Position numbers and translations under genes: made by a program | Source: CAVUXJ01 sp963814975 | GTDB lineage: Bacteria > Acidobacteriota > Vicinamibacteria > Vicinamibacterales > CAVVIG01 | Assembly (NCBI GenBank): GCA_963814975.1 | Contig: CAWFFB010000031.1 | Coordinates: 1 to 64,000, forward strand | Direction: 5' to 3' | Length of the DNA: 64,000 bases | The notes under the pieces: model-generated | The model's database searches: none | What the model saw: only the letters and a program-made list of their open reading frames with translations | What the model was told of the DNA's origin: nothing | Part shown: positions 39,215 to 47,808 of the stretch, in pieces | Numbering within the stretch: the stretch's first letter is position 1 | Layout of the letters: every line of letters begins with the position of its first letter

Positions 39215-39754
39215 ATGGAGCATCCGACGGGCGACCTCAACCTGGAACCGCACGAACTGACCGTTGGCGAAGTTCATCGCAACCTCGCGCCGCGTGCCCT
39301 CTACGAGCCCGCCATTCGCTACGAGAAAGAGACCAGCATTGCCGAGAACGGCGCGCTGGTTGCCTATTTCGGAGTAAAGACGGGCCGCTCTCCCAAGGAC
39401 AAGCGGGTCGTCAAGCATCCGGATTCTGCAAAGAACGTGTCGTGGGGCCCGGTCAACGGCGGCGCGTACGGCACCGGCAAGCGCATCAGCCTCAAGCACA
39501 CCCGCGCCATTATCGACGAGATTCACGACGGCGCTCTCCCGAAAGCCAAAACCGAGCGCGATCCGATCTTGGGCTTTGACGTACCGACCGAGTGTCCGGG
39601 CGTGCCTCGGGACATCCTCAAGCCGCGCGGCGTGTGGGCCGACGTCTCGGCCTACGACGCGAGGGCGAAGGGGCTCGCCGGTCTGTTCCGCGAGAACTTC
39701 AAGAAGTACGAGTCCGGCGTCCGCGCGGAGATCAAGGTGGCGGGTCCGGCATGA
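39215..39754 (+). pseudogene. pckA: ATP-dependent PEP carboxykinase with internal deletion
   Basis: Only 179 aa versus about 530. Residues 15-77 are the N terminus of the enzyme (RNLAPRALYEPAIRYEKETS, SGVKTGRSPKDKR-type block, WGPVN). From residue 78 on, it is the C terminus (GGAYGTGKRISLKHTRAIID to FKKYESG). About 330 residues are missing, including the kinase P-loop and all metal and substrate ligands. The junction is exactly in frame, so the ORF remains open. It overlaps ldh by four bases. It cannot be an active carboxykinase. Confidence 0.8.
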
Positions 39755-40695
39755 AGATTGGCGTCGTCGGCTGCGGCATGGTCGGCTCGACCTCGGCCTA
39801 CGCGCTCGTCATGAGCGGCGTGGGGCGGGAGATTGTGCTCGTGGACGTGAATCGTGCGCGCGCCGAGGCCGAGGCCAACGACATCTACCACGCGGTCCCG
39901 TTTGCGCACCCGTTGACAGTGCGGGCGGGGAAGTACGCGGATCTCGAGGACGCGCGCGTGGTCGTCATCGCCGGCGGCGTCGCGCAGCAGCCGGGCGAAA
40001 CCCGCCTCCAGCTGTTGCAGCGCAACGCCGGCGTGTTCCGGCAGATCGTCCCCTCGGTGCTCCGCGTCGCACCCGACGCAGTGCTGGTCGTCGTCACCAA
40101 TCCGGTGGACATCATGACGCACCTGGCAGCGCAGTTCGCCGCCGACTTCGGCGTGCCGCACACGCGCGTGTTCGGGTCGGGCACGACGTTGGACACTGCG
40201 AGGTTTCGCGCGCTGCTGGGGCGGCACTTCGACGTGGATCCGCAACACGTGCACGCCTACGCAATCGGCGAGCACGGCGACTCAGAAGTGCTGGTCTGGT
40301 CGCAAGCCACGATCGCCGGGCTGAGCCTCGACGAATTCGTGAGAGCCCACGGCACCCCGCTCACCGGAGAGGACCGGCGGACAATCGACGAGAACGTCCG
40401 CCGCGCGGCGTATCAGATCATCGGTGGCAAGGGCGCGACCTACTACGGCATCGGCAGCGCGGTGACGCGCATCGTCGACGTCCTGCTGCACGACCAGCGC
40501 GCCATCCTGACGATCTGTTCGCGCATCACCGGCGTGCCGGACTGCGACGGCGTGACGCTGTCGCTGCCGCATCTCGTCGGCGGCGCCGGTGTGCTGGCGA
40601 CGATTCCATTGGCGCTTGATGCGACCGAGCACGAGCAGCTGGCCCGGAGCGCGGGGGTACTGCGTGAGGCCATCGCGTCGTTGAACGGGTCATGA
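39751..40695 (+). CDS. ldh: L-lactate dehydrogenase
   Basis: A 314-aa NAD-dependent LDH/MDH-type enzyme. The nucleotide loop is GVVGCGMVGS (residues 4-13), the active-site His is 175 in IGEHGDSEV, and the mobile loop is GGVAQQPGETRLQLL. Gln in that loop favours lactate over malate. DTARF carries the substrate Arg. The ATG overlaps the pckA stop (ATGA), so it is translated with the remnant. It converts pyruvate and NADH to L-lactate, or the reverse. Confidence 0.9.
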   Translation: MKIGVVGCGMVGSTSAYALVMSGVGREIVLVDVNRARAEAEANDIYHAVPFAHPLTVRAGKYADLEDARVVVIAGGVAQQPGETRLQLLQRNAGVFRQIVPSVLRVAPDAVLVVVTNPVDIMTHLAAQFAADFGVPHTRVFGSGTTLDTARFRALLGRHFDVDPQHVHAYAIGEHGDSEVLVWSQATIAGLSLDEFVRAHGTPLTGEDRRTIDENVRRAAYQIIGGKGATYYGIGSAVTRIVDVLLHDQRAILTICSRITGVPDCDGVTLSLPHLVGGAGVLATIPLALDATEHEQLARSAGVLREAIASLNGS

Positions 40696-40788
40696 GCTGG
40701 CAGTCCCAGTCGAAACCACAGTGAGCAACGCACTCTGAGAGGCGAAGGAGATCCGAAGGTCCAGTCGAATCCGACGGAAGGAGCAGTG

Positions 40789-41115
40789 ATGAAGCACCTA
40801 ATCGTGAGTCTCCTCCTGATTGCCGCGCAGTCCGCGACACCGGGCACACAGAAGTTCACCGGCACCATTACGGACGACATGTGCACCGAGGCCGATCACT
40901 CCAGAATGCGAATGGGGTCGACGGATGCCGAGTGCGCTATTGCCTGCGTCAGTGCGCACGGTGCCCTGTACGTTCTCTATGACGGGAAACCCTACTACCG
41001 GCTGAGCGACCAGCGGACGCCGGAGAAGTTCGCCGGCCAAAGGGTGACGGTCGTCGGCACGCTTGACGCCAAAACCAGGACGATCCAGGTCGACTCGATT
41101 GCAGCGGCAAAGTAG
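40789..41115 (+). CDS. DUF5818-like small secreted protein
   Basis: 108 aa with a short signal peptide (LIVSLLLIAAQSA). The mature part begins FTGTITDDMCTEADHS and contains CAIACVSAHGALYVLYDG, then QRVTVVGTLDAKTRTIQVDS. These paired Cys residues and the OB-fold-like ending are typical of DUF5818 proteins, which are frequent in Acidobacteria and uncharacterised. ATG 40789 follows GGAAGGAGCAGTG. Confidence 0.75.
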   Translation: MKHLIVSLLLIAAQSATPGTQKFTGTITDDMCTEADHSRMRMGSTDAECAIACVSAHGALYVLYDGKPYYRLSDQRTPEKFAGQRVTVVGTLDAKTRTIQVDSIAAAK

Positions 41116-41238
41116 GCCGCCTGAGGGGCAGGCGCGCGCGCCGGCTCACCGTTCCGGGACGCGCAAGGAACATGACATTTCGGGCACACGCTGAAAGGCG
41201 TGATGTGCTGCCTGCTGCAGGCGAATCCCGCCATGCGG

Positions 41239-42111
41239 CTACCCGTTGCGCGCCTGCTGGACGATCTTCACTCCGGCGCTGGCGCCGATCCGCGTGGCTC
41301 CGGCAGCCACCATCGCCTTGACATCGTCGAGGTCTCGCACGCCTCCCGCGGCCTTGACGCCCATGTCGGCCCCGACCACGCGTCTCATCAGGGCCACGTC
41401 CGCGGCGGTCGCCCCGCCGGGACCGAAACCGGTCGACGTCTTGACGTAGTCCGCCCCCGCAGCCTTGGCCAGCGTGCAAGCGGTCACCTTTTCCTCGTTG
41501 GTCAGCAACGCCGCCTCGATGATGACCTTGCTCAGCACGCCGCGCTCCCGGCAGGGCATCGTCACTGCCTCGATGTCACGTTCGACCGTCCGCAGATCGC
41601 CCGACTTCAGCGCGCCGAGGTTGATGACCATGTCGATCTCGCGTGCGCCGTCGAAGATCGCACGCCGTGTCTCGTAGCCTTTGACGTCGGCGGTGGTTGC
41701 CCCAAGCGGGAACCCGACGACCGAGCACACCCGAACGGCCGTCGTCGAGAGCCTGGCGGCCGCGAGGGCGACCCAGGCCGGATTCACGCAGACCGTCGCG
41801 AAGTGGAACTGCGCGGCCTCCCGGCACAACTCTTCGATGTCGACTCGGGATGCATCCGGCTTCAGCAGCGTATGGTCGATCATCGCGGCGATGCCTGCGG
41901 GAGCGCCGCCGGCAGCGTGCACCCCCAATCTCGTGGCGCCCGCCCCAAGGACCCCCCGCAGGCGATCCGGACAACACTCGCTGCGCACGTCATGGCACGG
42001 GCAGCGCAGGGCCGGCCTGTCGGCCGCCGCGGCCACCGCCTCGACTATGGTGGCAATGATGCGCTTCAGTTCGTCGGGCGTCACAACCTGGGTGCTCCTG
42101 ATCCCCGCCAC
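41239..42111 (-). CDS. deoC: deoxyribose-phosphate aldolase
   Basis: A 290-aa class I aldolase that splits 2-deoxyribose-5-phosphate into glyceraldehyde-3-phosphate and acetaldehyde. Motifs: AAMIDHTLLKPDASR, VCSVVGFPLGATTADVK, the Schiff-base Lys in YVKTSTGFGPGGAT and the second Lys in MGVKAAGGVRD. The N terminus has about 70 extra residues before AMIDHT, including CPCHDVRSECCPDR, unusual for a DeoC and possibly metal binding. It is divergent from hpt/upp, together a nucleoside-salvage cluster. Confidence 0.9.
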   Translation of the reverse strand: MAGIRSTQVVTPDELKRIIATIVEAVAAAADRPALRCPCHDVRSECCPDRLRGVLGAGATRLGVHAAGGAPAGIAAMIDHTLLKPDASRVDIEELCREAAQFHFATVCVNPAWVALAAARLSTTAVRVCSVVGFPLGATTADVKGYETRRAIFDGAREIDMVINLGALKSGDLRTVERDIEAVTMPCRERGVLSKVIIEAALLTNEEKVTACTLAKAAGADYVKTSTGFGPGGATAADVALMRRVVGADMGVKAAGGVRDLDDVKAMVAAGATRIGASAGVKIVQQARNG

Positions 42112-42203
42112 CGACTCGCGTCAGCCGCGGTGATGCCGTCGTCGCTTCGTACCCGTTCGATGCCGAGCGCGTGACCCGGTTCAGCGGAGTATCATCGTGC
42201 CCG

Positions 42204-42806
42204 ATGCATGATCGACAACCGGGTGAAATCCTGTTGACCGCCGCTCAGATCCAGGCCCGAGTCGTTGAGATGGCCAGCGAGATCCGGCGCGACGTTCCAG
42301 ATGACGTGCACCTCGTGGCGGTGCTGAAAGGGGCCTTCATGTTCGTGGCCGATCTCGCGCGCCGTCTGGACGGCGAGGTCTCGCTCGATTTCATGGTGAT
42401 CTCGAGCTATGCGAAGGGCATATCCAGCTCGGGTGAAATCCGCCTTCAAAAGGACCTCGATGTCACGCTCAACGGCAAGAACGTGGTCGTCGTCGAGGAC
42501 ATCGTCGACACCGGGCTCACGCTCGCGTATCTCCAGGGCATTCTACGCGCACGCCTCCCGAAGACACTTCGGACCGCCTGCCTTCTCAGCAAGCCCTCGC
42601 GGCGTCAGACCGACGTGCAGGTGGACTATGTCGGTTTCACGATCGAGGATCGTTTCGTTGTCGGATACGGTCTCGATTATGCCGAACGGTATCGCCATCT
42701 TCCCCACATATCCGTGATCGACCCCGAGATTCTATCGCCATCAGCTCAGCGTTCAGCTGTCAGCTCGCCGGGTGCTGATCGCCAGCTGAGATCTGACAGC
42801 GGATAG
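42204..42806 (+). CDS. hpt: hypoxanthine phosphoribosyltransferase
   Basis: 200 aa. It joins PRPP with hypoxanthine or guanine. The PRPP loop is NVVVVEDIVDTGLTLAYL (about residues 93-110), with the N-terminal VHLVAVLKGAFMFVADL and the ending EDRFVVGYGLDYAERYRHLP. The last 20 or so residues (SAQRSAVSSPGADRQL) are not family sequence; they are encoded by an inverted repeat that follows the core, so the stop codon has been replaced by repeat-derived codons. ATG 42204 is chosen; the upp gene follows. Confidence 0.9.
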   Translation: MHDRQPGEILLTAAQIQARVVEMASEIRRDVPDDVHLVAVLKGAFMFVADLARRLDGEVSLDFMVISSYAKGISSSGEIRLQKDLDVTLNGKNVVVVEDIVDTGLTLAYLQGILRARLPKTLRTACLLSKPSRRQTDVQVDYVGFTIEDRFVVGYGLDYAERYRHLPHISVIDPEILSPSAQRSAVSSPGADRQLRSDSG

Positions 42807-42825
42807 CTGATGCTGAGAGCTGATC
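42740..42825 (+). repeat. imperfect inverted repeat at hpt 3' end
   Basis: Left arm 42740-42765 (TCAGCTCAGCGTTCAGC...) pairs imperfectly with right arm 42787-42825, both built from CAGCTGA-type words. It overlaps the last hpt codons and the hpt-upp gap. It could fold into a long hairpin in the mRNA and act as an attenuator or 3'-end stabiliser, or it may be a dispersed palindromic unit. Confidence 0.5.
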
Positions 42826-42844
42826 GCTTCGTGTATATTGAGCC

Positions 42845-43474
42845 GTGCCGGTCCACCTCGTCGATCACCCGCTGGTGCACGACGCGCTCGTCGAGCTCCG
42901 CGACAAGCGGACCGCCCCCGATCACTTCCGCCGCGCGGCCGCCCGGATCAGCGTGCTGCTCGCGGCCGAAGCGCTGCGCGAGGTCGGCAGCACAGAGGTC
43001 ACGGTGGAAACGCCCCTCGGCCCTGCCCCCGGCAGGACGATCACACGCGACGTCGTCGTCGTGCCGGTGTTGCGCGCCGGGCTGGGAATGCTCGACGCCG
43101 TGCTGACGCTCGTGCCGCATGCCCGCGTGGGACATATCGGCCTGCAGCGCGACGAGACAACGGCCGTGGCATCACAGTACTACGCGAGGTTTCCGGCCCG
43201 GCTGGCGTCCAGCTTCGTCCTCATGATCGATCCGATGCTCGCCACCGGCGGCAGCGCGGTGATGGCGCTCGACCTGCTCGGCCGCGCCGGCGCTCAAGCC
43301 GTCCGGGTGATCTGCATCGTCGCCGCCCCCGAGGGCATCGCCGCGGTACAACACCGTCATCCCGACGCGTCGATCTACGCCCCGGTCGTCGATCGGGGCC
43401 TCGACGAACGGAAGTTTATCGTGCCCGGGCTTGGCGATTTCGGCGATCGCCTCTACGGCACGTTCGAAGCGTGA
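42845..43474 (+). CDS. upp: uracil phosphoribosyltransferase
   Basis: A 209-aa enzyme making UMP from uracil and PRPP. Motifs: VVVVPVLRAGLGMLDAVL, GLQRDETT, the PRPP loop MIDPMLATGGSAVMALDLL, and the uracil-binding end YAPVVDRGLDERKFIVPGLG, then DFGDRLYGT. It starts at GTG 42845, 38 bases after hpt. A ribosome site for the next gene overlaps its stop, so hpt-upp and citryl-CoA lyase are likely one transcript. Confidence 0.92.
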   Translation: MPVHLVDHPLVHDALVELRDKRTAPDHFRRAAARISVLLAAEALREVGSTEVTVETPLGPAPGRTITRDVVVVPVLRAGLGMLDAVLTLVPHARVGHIGLQRDETTAVASQYYARFPARLASSFVLMIDPMLATGGSAVMALDLLGRAGAQAVRVICIVAAPEGIAAVQHRHPDASIYAPVVDRGLDERKFIVPGLGDFGDRLYGTFEA

Positions 43475-43489
43475 AAGGAGGAACGCGCC

Positions 43490-44324
43490 ATGGCTCCGGT
43501 GAATGAGCGTCGCTCGCAGGGGCGCACGCTGACCGATCGCTGGCAGACGGCGCTCACCTCGATCGCGCCGAACACCATTCTGATCCGCGGGTATCCGGTG
43601 GACGAGATGATGGGGCGGCTGTCGTTCGCCGATGCCGTCTATCTCCTGCTCATGGGCGAGCTGCCCTCGCCGGCAATCGGGCGGATGTTGAACGCCGTGC
43701 TCGTGTCGTCGCTCGATCACGGCGTGACCCCGCCATCGACACTCGCGGCGCGGAACGTGGCGACCTCTGGGCGCGCCGCTCAAGGACTGCGTGGCGGCGG
43801 GCATCCTCGCCTTCGGCCGCCATCACGGCGGCGACATCGAGTCGTGCATGAAGTTTCTCGACGGTGGGCTCTCGCTCATGCGCTCAGGCCGCACCCTGCA
43901 GAAGTCGGCCGAGAGTCTGGTGGACGATTGCCTGCGTGAAGGTCAGACCCCACCGGGCTTCGGGCACCGGTTTCACACGCGCGACCCGCGAGCGGCGAGG
44001 CTGTTCCAGATGGCGCTCGAGCTCGAGCTCGAAGGGGAACACGTCCGGATGATCCGGGCCGTTGAACGGACGCTTGACGAGCGACAGGAGCAGCTGGGGC
44101 ACCGCCTCCCCATCAACGTCGACGGTGCGATCGCAGCCATCTGCGCCGATCTCGGCTTCGAGTACGAGCTGGGGAACGCGATTTTCCTGATCTCCAGGCT
44201 GCCGGGGCTGATCGCCCACGCGCACGAAGAGCGCACGCGTCAAGCGCCGATGCGGCAGATTGATCCGAAGGACCACGACTACGACGGGTCGCAGACCCGC
44301 CGGCTGCCGGAGACGAGAAAGTAA
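43490..44324 (+). CDS. citryl-CoA lyase / citrate-synthase-type protein, one frameshift
   Basis: About 278 aa, citrate-synthase superfamily small form. N-terminal part: NTILIRGYPVDEMMGRLSF and ADAVYLLLMGELP. The frame breaks near 43765; the remainder begins KDCVAAGILAFGRHHGGDI and contains GFGHRFHTRDPRA (active-site His region) and RLPINVDGAIAAICADLG. AAAGGAGGAACGCGCC before ATG 43490 is an excellent ribosome site. Such proteins cleave citryl-CoA or a similar acyl-CoA; the pathway here is unclear as no citryl-CoA synthetase is nearby. Confidence 0.8.
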
Positions 44325-44334
44325 CGGGATGCGC

Positions 44335-45297
44335 TCAGGTAAGCGTTACCGCTGGATGAGCCATCAAGGCTGCGGTGTAGTACACCGCGTCCGCCGGCAG
44401 CTTCTCCGTCAGATAATCCCGATCCTTGAACGGGAACACGGGTCTCGGCTTCGAGTTGATGAACGCGGCGAGCTGCTGCGCCTCCTCGTCGGTCATGTTG
44501 CCGGGATCGAGGTACGGCATGGAATACCGGATCATGCCGGCAAGCGTGTAAATGCGCGCCGCACCGGCGCCGTCGTTCCACGACCCGGGTCCCCAGAGCG
44601 GCCCGGCCTTCTTGTCGCCGATCTCCACACCCTGGCCATCGGGGCCGTGACATGACACACAGCGATCGCTGTAGATCGCTTCACCTTTGCGCGGGTCCAG
44701 CTTCTCGACAGGGATCAGCGCGGAGGGTGCGATCGTATTCTGACCCCGCCACCACGGGTTCTTGCCAACCTCGCTGCCCTGCGATAGCCACGTCAAGTAT
44801 GCAGAGACGGCCAGCACTTCACGCGATGTCGGGGTCGGGAGATCCTCGGGGCTCAAGGTTCCCCCGGTGGTATTCTCGCTGCGAAGGAAGCACTCTGCGA
44901 TGCGATCACCGAGGCTGAACAGGCGGCCGGCGCGCCTGTTGTACTCGGGAAAGAGTCCCGCCACGCCGACCAGCGGCAGCGACTTCTCGCGCTGGCCCGC
45001 GTTCATATGGCAGTTGCTGCACGACATCCCGCCCGGAGCGAGATGAGGCACCTCTCGTGGCGTGTCCGTAAAAATCCTGAAACCGCGCCTGATCTCGTCC
45101 GAGAGCGGCAACGGCCCGAGCGAAGCGTCGTTGAGCGGGGTCTTCGGCAATTCCCAGGCGGCCGCCATGGTGGCGCTCGCGGCAATGAGGGGGCCGTTCA
45201 TCGCCGGACCGCTTGGTGTGTGCCGCCCGGGCGCGCCCGTGCACCCAACCGCCAGATGCGCGACGAGGATAAGGAACGTACGTGGTCTGGGCGTCAT
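44335..45297 (-). CDS. diheme cytochrome c, TsdA-like
   Basis: 320 aa, predicted lipoprotein (signal ending AVGC). Two class I cytochrome c domains carry CSNCH (about residue 93) and CVSCH (about 218). The first domain reads SLPLVGVAGLFPEYNRRAG and GDRIAECFLRS, the pattern of TsdA-type thiosulfate dehydrogenase/tetrathionate reductase. ATG 45297 follows GCGAGGTCCT. It sits directly beside two YeeE/YedE sulfur-transport genes on the same strand. Thiosulfate oxidation is inferred from family and neighbours. Confidence 0.8.
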   Translation of the reverse strand: MTPRPRTFLILVAHLAVGCTGAPGRHTPSGPAMNGPLIAASATMAAAWELPKTPLNDASLGPLPLSDEIRRGFRIFTDTPREVPHLAPGGMSCSNCHMNAGQREKSLPLVGVAGLFPEYNRRAGRLFSLGDRIAECFLRSENTTGGTLSPEDLPTPTSREVLAVSAYLTWLSQGSEVGKNPWWRGQNTIAPSALIPVEKLDPRKGEAIYSDRCVSCHGPDGQGVEIGDKKAGPLWGPGSWNDGAGAARIYTLAGMIRYSMPYLDPGNMTDEEAQQLAAFINSKPRPVFPFKDRDYLTEKLPADAVYYTAALMAHPAVTLT

Positions 45298-45433
45298 AGG
45301 ACCTCGCCGCTGGTTCCGTGGGCGGCAAGCGATGACATGACTGCCTGCGAGCCTAACACGCGCATGATTCTTCAGCCACTGACGAGTCGCGTCCCGCGGC
45401 ACCGGTGAAGTCCGGCGGCTGAGGCCAGCGGGG

Positions 45434-45877
45434 TCAGCACTTGCCCGCTCCAGGCACGAGCGCAGGCAAACCGAAGGGACCCTGCACCCGCGAGTAAATC
45501 GCTCCGAACAGCCCAGCGCCCGCGAGCGCGCCCGCCAGCGTTGCTGCCGCGTAGATCTTGCCTTCGCCGAGGTTCACGAAGATCGGCCCGGGGCACATGC
45601 CGGCCATCGACCAGCCGACGCCAAAGAGCAGCCCGCCGACTATGTTGCCCCGGTGCAGCGGCTTCACCTCAATCTCGAGCCGCCGCCCGCCCAGCGTCCG
45701 ACCGTAGCGTTTGAGCAGCCAAAGTCCCGGCGCGGTGAGGGCGACGGCCGTGCCCATGATCCCATAGAGCTGGAATTGCTCGAACAGGAACATGCCCTGA
45801 ATATAGTTGTAGTCGGCGGCTCCCGACCGACTCAAGATAAAGCCGAAGATCGTCCCAAGAAGAATATAAAGCAGCAT
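45434..45877 (-). CDS. YeeE/YedE transporter, second half
   Basis: A 147-aa membrane protein with about four helices: MLLYILLGTIFGFILSRSGA, then GLLFGVGWSMAGMCPGPIFV, whose Cys lies in the GMCPGP motif known from YeeE/TsuA thiosulfate transporters. It starts two bases after the stop of the first half, so the two form one heteromeric transporter of sulfur species such as thiosulfate or sulfide. Confidence 0.85.
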   Translation of the reverse strand: MLLYILLGTIFGFILSRSGAADYNYIQGMFLFEQFQLYGIMGTAVALTAPGLWLLKRYGRTLGGRRLEIEVKPLHRGNIVGGLLFGVGWSMAGMCPGPIFVNLGEGKIYAAATLAGALAGAGLFGAIYSRVQGPFGLPALVPGAGKC

Positions 45878-45879
45878 GG

Positions 45880-46395
45880 TCAGCCACGCCAGTCGAAGAT
45901 GACGCGGTATAGCAGGTGTGTCGTGACGATTCCGCCTGCCAGAAAGCTGACCGTCGTGATCAGGCTCGGCAGCTCGAGATTCGACAGGCCGAAGATGCCA
46001 TGGCCGCTGGTACATCCACCGCCGAGTCGAGTGCCGAATCCGATTAAGAGACCGCCGCCGAACATCCACGCCAGCTTGCCCGCGGGACCGAAGCCCAGCA
46101 CGTTGTCGAAGATGCCGAGGTTCCAGGTTGGCGCCCATCCGCCGCTCAAGACGGCCGACAGAAATCCGCCGAGGACGAGCCCGACGACGAACGGGACGCG
46201 CCACCTGCGGCCAGAGGTCACGGCGCCGCGCTGGAAATACGGCTGTGTGATGAGCAGGCTGCAGAAATCTTCGAGACTGGTCGAGATGCCGAGGCGGCGA
46301 TTGGCGAGGAACAACAGCGACAGCGTGACCGCCGCGATCCCCGCGCCTGCGGTCGCCCAATGGATGGGAGGCAGGTTGTTCAGGATAAGAGGCAT
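45880..46395 (-). CDS. YeeE/YedE transporter, first half
   Basis: A 171-aa membrane protein with about four helices. The motif GGGLLIGFGTRLGGGCTSGH (near residue 125) holds the conserved Cys that contacts sulfur substrate in YeeE/TsuA. It starts at ATG 46395; the longer upstream frame lacks family sequence. It precedes its partner by two bases and the TsdA-like cytochrome by about 580, all on one strand. Confidence 0.87.
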   Translation of the reverse strand: MPLILNNLPPIHWATAGAGIAAVTLSLLFLANRRLGISTSLEDFCSLLITQPYFQRGAVTSGRRWRVPFVVGLVLGGFLSAVLSGGWAPTWNLGIFDNVLGFGPAGKLAWMFGGGLLIGFGTRLGGGCTSGHGIFGLSNLELPSLITTVSFLAGGIVTTHLLYRVIFDWRG

Positions 46396-46484
46396 GGCAA
46401 CTCCAGACGTTTCGCTTACGAACACCACGAGTACGGCCGCATACCCCTGGACCGCGTCAGACGTGAGCGCCCGGCATTGACAGC

Positions 46485-47741
46485 TCAGTCCAAGCGCCAC
46501 AACGAAAGAGATGATAGATCTTTGACGAAGATCCGTTTTCCAGATATCGCCGGCTGGGCCCAGGTCGCGCTGTTTGCGACGCTGTAATGCTTGACGGGCT
46601 CGAACCCAGTCCGGCTGCTCCTGGCGACGATCAACTCGGCATCGTCGTTCAAAAAGAAAAGCAGGTCATCCCCCTTGACCAGTGCCGTGTTCGATGCTTG
46701 CCGCGGCCGGTCGAGCCACAGCACCTGACCAGTCGACGCATCGATGGCGAAGAACTGGCCCCGGTTCCGATGGGACAATCCGAATAACGCATCGCCGACG
46801 ACCACCGGGTTGCTCAGGAACATGGAGACATCCTGGGTTTCCCAGAGGACGTCGACGACCCACTTGCCTTCCCGCCTGATCGGTTTGAGCGCCATCACGC
46901 CCCTGTTGTGACCGCCAACGATGAGCGTCCCACGATAGAGGACTGGTGTGATGGCTTGAACAAACGGTGACGCCCAGGGGTGCTCCCACAGGACGGCACC
47001 ATCGGCGACCGAGATGCCGAGGATCGACTGCTGAGTCATCGCTATGACCTGCCGGTTTCCGTCCAGGTCCACGATAATCGGCGACGCATGGGTGAACTCG
47101 TTCTTCACCGTCCACTTGATACCGCCGGTATTCGACTCGAAGGCGGTCAGTGCGTCATAGCCATCAGCTTGAATAATGACGACGTCGTGATCTCCAACCG
47201 GTGAAGAGGCAGTGCCGAAGGCCGGTTGAACCGGCGGTGCAGGTTTCTGCCACACGATCTTTCCGCTCAATGCATCGAAGGACGAAATGGTCCCGCTGAT
47301 CCCAAGCGTGTACAGCTTTCCGTTGTGGAACAGCGGTGTCGCCTTGGGACCGTCGCCGTGGTCAAAGGTGCCCTCATACATCTCGTATGAAACCGGATAA
47401 TCTGTGCGCCAGACCGTTTTGCCGGTTTCCGCCTCGAGTGCCGTCATCCCCTCCTTGCCGTCGCGGCGCGTGAAGGCGTAGACGGTCTTGCCGACCACAA
47501 TCGGCGTCGCGTAACCCGCTCCGACCTCGACTTTCCATGCGAGCCTCAGGGTTTCGGGCCATGATTCCGGTTTCGCGAACGCGCTGGCTGCCCCGTCCCG
47601 GTTGCGGCCGCGCCACTGCGGATAATCTTGCTGGGAATCCTGGCCGATCACCGCTGCCGCAGCTCCTCCCAGCACAGCAATTGCAACACCCGCTGAGAGA
47701 ACGCCTCGTGCGAGTGTTTCAGTTGATAGGTGGAGCGCCAT
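46485..47741 (-). CDS. exported PQQ-like beta-propeller protein
   Basis: 418 aa with an N-terminal signal or anchor segment (LSAGVAIAVLGGAAAAVIG). The rest is an eight-bladed PQQ-type propeller with repeats such as TALEAETGKTVWRTDYP, SSFDALSGKIVWQKPAPP and FAIDASTGQVLWLDRPRQ. PWRGRNRDG-type start (YPQWRGRNRDGAA) is usual for outer-membrane-assembly-like or dehydrogenase-like propellers in Acidobacteria and Planctomycetes. The PQQ-enzyme catalytic Asp/Glu set is not obvious, so this is likely a binding or scaffold protein. Confidence 0.8.
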   Translation of the reverse strand: MALHLSTETLARGVLSAGVAIAVLGGAAAAVIGQDSQQDYPQWRGRNRDGAASAFAKPESWPETLRLAWKVEVGAGYATPIVVGKTVYAFTRRDGKEGMTALEAETGKTVWRTDYPVSYEMYEGTFDHGDGPKATPLFHNGKLYTLGISGTISSFDALSGKIVWQKPAPPVQPAFGTASSPVGDHDVVIIQADGYDALTAFESNTGGIKWTVKNEFTHASPIIVDLDGNRQVIAMTQQSILGISVADGAVLWEHPWASPFVQAITPVLYRGTLIVGGHNRGVMALKPIRREGKWVVDVLWETQDVSMFLSNPVVVGDALFGLSHRNRGQFFAIDASTGQVLWLDRPRQASNTALVKGDDLLFFLNDDAELIVARSSRTGFEPVKHYSVANSATWAQPAISGKRIFVKDLSSLSLWRLD

Positions 47742-47808
47742 CAGTCACACTCCGGCAAGCCAACCGGTAGACCGGCCAGGAGAGCCCAACCAGCAGCCGA
47801 CGTGATAT

